A DNA stretch of 64,000 bases. Origin: Candidatus Thiovulum imperiosus (GTDB lineage Bacteria > Campylobacterota > Campylobacteria > Campylobacterales > Thiovulaceae). Shown in pieces: positions 62,996 through 64,000 of this stretch. The position numbers were made by a program, and so were the translations under genes. Each line of letters begins with the position of its first letter. The stretch's first letter is position 1. Where the stretch lies: positions 1-64,000 of the forward strand of contig JAMJTW010000028.1 in assembly GCA_024281175.1 (NCBI GenBank), in the 5' to 3' direction. Below the pieces are notes generated by a model that did not search any database, was not told where the DNA came from, and saw only the letters and a program-made list of their open reading frames with translations.

Positions 62996-63743
62996 ATCAC
63001 CAGCAAAAGTAAATCTATTTTTAAAGATAGTTGGGAAAAGAGGAAATTATCATGAACTTATTTCAAGATTTTTAAGAGTAGACTCTCTTTATGACAAAAT
63101 GTGGTTTGAAAGTGGGAGTGGTTTCGAAATAGATGGGTTTTCATTTCCAAAAGAGAAAAATATTATATATAAAACTTATCTTTCTCTTTTAGAGAACTTA
63201 GAAAAGAGGGAAAGAGAAAAAATAGTGGAGTTTCTAAATTCTAAGACTTTAGTTGTAGAGAAGAGAATTCCGATGATGGCTGGTCTTGGTGGTGGAAGTT
63301 CAAATTCTGCTACTTTCCTAAAAATGGTTGATGAGGTTCTAAATTTGGAAATTTCAAAAGAGAAAGCGTTCCAAATACTTTCTCCTATCGGTTCTGATAT
63401 TCTATTTTTCTACTCAGATTTCTTTTCAGCAAATGTGAGTGGAACTGGAGAGATTGTTGAAAAGTTTGAAGAAACTCCATTTGAAATAGAAGTTTTTACA
63501 CCTCCAATATCTTGTAATACTAAAGAGGTTTATCAAAACTTTTCTGGTAACTTCTCAAATTTACAAGATAGTGTAGAACTTTTCAAAAAGGACTCAAAAG
63601 AGCTTTTCCAAAAATTGGAATTGGAAATTGCAAATGACCTTTTCACTCCTGCACTAAAAGTTTGTCCAGATTTAGAAAACTTTTTAAAAGATGGTTTTCT
63701 TTTCTCAGGTAGCGGTAGCTCCCTTTTTAAAATTAGGAATTAG
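62985..63743 (+). CDS. ispE: 4-diphosphocytidyl-2-C-methyl-D-erythritol kinase
   Basis: GHMP kinase of the MEP isoprenoid pathway, 252 residues. SPAKVNLFLKIVGKRGNYHEL is the IspE N-terminal motif, and RIPMMAGLGGGSSNSATFLK is the ATP-binding glycine loop. SPIGSDILFFYSD holds the catalytic Asp and FSGSGSSLFKI the third GHMP motif. It lies between the PRTase and a TPR gene; the usual csrA and smpB neighbours of this phylum are missing. Confidence 0.95.
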   Translation: MVYKSPAKVNLFLKIVGKRGNYHELISRFLRVDSLYDKMWFESGSGFEIDGFSFPKEKNIIYKTYLSLLENLEKREREKIVEFLNSKTLVVEKRIPMMAGLGGGSSNSATFLKMVDEVLNLEISKEKAFQILSPIGSDILFFYSDFFSANVSGTGEIVEKFEETPFEIEVFTPPISCNTKEVYQNFSGNFSNLQDSVELFKKDSKELFQKLELEIANDLFTPALKVCPDLENFLKDGFLFSGSGSSLFKIRN

Positions 63744-63745
63744 AT

Positions 63746-64000
63746 ATGTTTGGTCTGTTTAAAAAGAAGCCTGAAGATTTAATTGAGAATGGAGATAGTG
63801 AAATTGAGAGAGGTGATGTTGAAAGTGCCATAGATTACTATCTTGAAGCTCTGAAATTAGATAAAGATATCCAAGCAGTTTTTGAAAAACTTGGAGACGC
63901 CTACTTCAGTACAAAAGATTTTGGAAACTCTATTAAAAATTTTACAAAAGCTATCCGTTTTTCTCCTTATGATTATCTGCTCTATGAAAAGAGAGGTGAC
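63746..64000 (+). CDS. TPR protein (3' end outside window)
   Basis: The first 85 codons are present and the frame is open at the window edge. The product starts with a basic MFGLFKKK and then runs into TPR units: EIERGDVESAIDYYLEALKLDK and AVFEKLGDAYFSTKDFGNSI, followed by another. The start lies 2 bp after the ispE stop with ATTAGGAATTAG as a possible ribosome site. Function unknown. Confidence 0.75.
   Translation, partial: MFGLFKKKPEDLIENGDSEIERGDVESAIDYYLEALKLDKDIQAVFEKLGDAYFSTKDFGNSIKNFTKAIRFSPYDYLLYEKRGD

Larger units (their letters stand above)
1956..63337. repeat. Dispersed octamer GATGAGGT (mostly TGATGAGGT), candidate DNA uptake sequence
   Basis: I counted 44 copies, 23 on the + strand and 21 on the - strand. 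Start positions: 1956, 2820, 5228, 5868, 6315, 9867, 10184, 14076, 15098, 16693, 19539, 20251, 23869, 24001, 27974, 28054, 28737, 29157, 31490, 33566, 34619, 36296, 37199, 38557, 41849, 42147, 43018, 45455, 45954, 47779, 49016, 51953, 52420, 52547, 53729, 55911, 56621, 57486, 57724, 58970, 59488, 61500, 62906, 63330. About one would be expected at this base composition. The base before the octamer is T in 32 of 44. All copies lie inside genes. Confidence 0.8.

Noticed and set aside
1-64000. Many reading frames of 60-130 codons opposite or within known genes
   Set aside because: They lie fully inside well-supported genes, lack ribosome sites and give low-complexity products, so they are shadow frames.
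1-64000. Chi or KOPS motif as explanation for GATGAGGT
   Set aside because: Not ruled out, but the near-equal orientation within one 64-kb stretch is unlike the strand bias of those motifs, so uptake sequence is the better first hypothesis.
1-64000. tRNA, rRNA, riboswitch or prophage genes
   Set aside because: No conserved RNA motifs, integrase or phage structural genes were seen on either strand.

Overview
The window looks like chromosomal DNA from a low-GC member of the Campylobacterota (Epsilonproteobacteria), probably a free-living sulfur- or hydrogen-oxidising type. The evidence is gene content: a Wolinella-type fumarate reductase cytochrome b with all four haem ligands, a UbiD-type decarboxylase of the futalosine menaquinone route, a DUF1882 protein, a protein with the plasminogen-binding N-terminal domain, a PflB-like flagellar scaffold, a MotE-like protein, cytochrome bd with an adjacent DUF4492 gene, and an HQWRQPL-type histidine kinase. 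I see no rRNA, tRNA, CRISPR array, prophage or transposase gene. Genes are densely packed, with many 1-20 bp overlaps.

Layout. 0-8.8 kb: triple-sensor histidine kinase, convergent OmpR-type regulator, secA, a DUF1501 protein and an isolated frdC. 8.8-18.7 kb: menaquinone decarboxylase, rsmG, fliL, a tetrahaem cytochrome, a PilM/PilN-like pair with a plasminogen-binding-domain protein, a SpoIIE-type phosphatase, mgtE, DUF1882 and SPOR proteins. 18.8-32.2 kb: lepB and folD, a monohaem cytochrome, a Nif3 protein, ftsI, several envelope proteins, a pseudo-receiver protein and purU. 32.2-36.2 kb: aquaporin, cydAB with a previously hidden 33-codon CydX-like gene, and DUF4492. 36.2-45.7 kb: cysS, aroK, an AMIN-domain protein, an FtsB-like protein, trpE, an exonuclease-RNase H fusion, def and lepA. 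45.8-49.9 kb: a metallo-beta-lactamase-fold hydrolase, then a zinc module (Zur-like regulator, His/Glu-rich lipoprotein, ZnuD-like receptor). 49.9-55.1 kb: operon pflB-comEC-mcrB-like. 55.3-64 kb: LVIVD-repeat proteins, an HI0933-type flavoprotein, metY, motE-like, envelope proteins, a phosphoribosyltransferase, ispE and a TPR protein cut by the window edge.

Two signals are not explained by ordinary genes. First, the octamer GATGAGGT (usually TGATGAGGT) occurs about 44 times on the two strands, roughly one per 1.45 kb and almost equally in both orientations. About one would be expected from base composition. It is read in several codon frames, so protein sequence alone does not explain it. 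Its density and lack of strand bias resemble the DNA uptake sequences of Pasteurellaceae and Neisseriaceae, and the window carries comEC and a PilN-like gene. Second, a family of 105-180 bp non-autonomous mobile elements ends in inverted repeats close to GGGACTGACCAAATAG. Three copies have perfect 8-bp target duplications (GAAAGGAA, AATTTTTA, AATAAAAT). One sits in the leader of the DUF4492 gene and has duplicated its Shine-Dalgarno sequence.

All counts, coordinates and repeat matches were made by eye. Family assignments rest on recognisable motifs and remembered family features, not on database searches.
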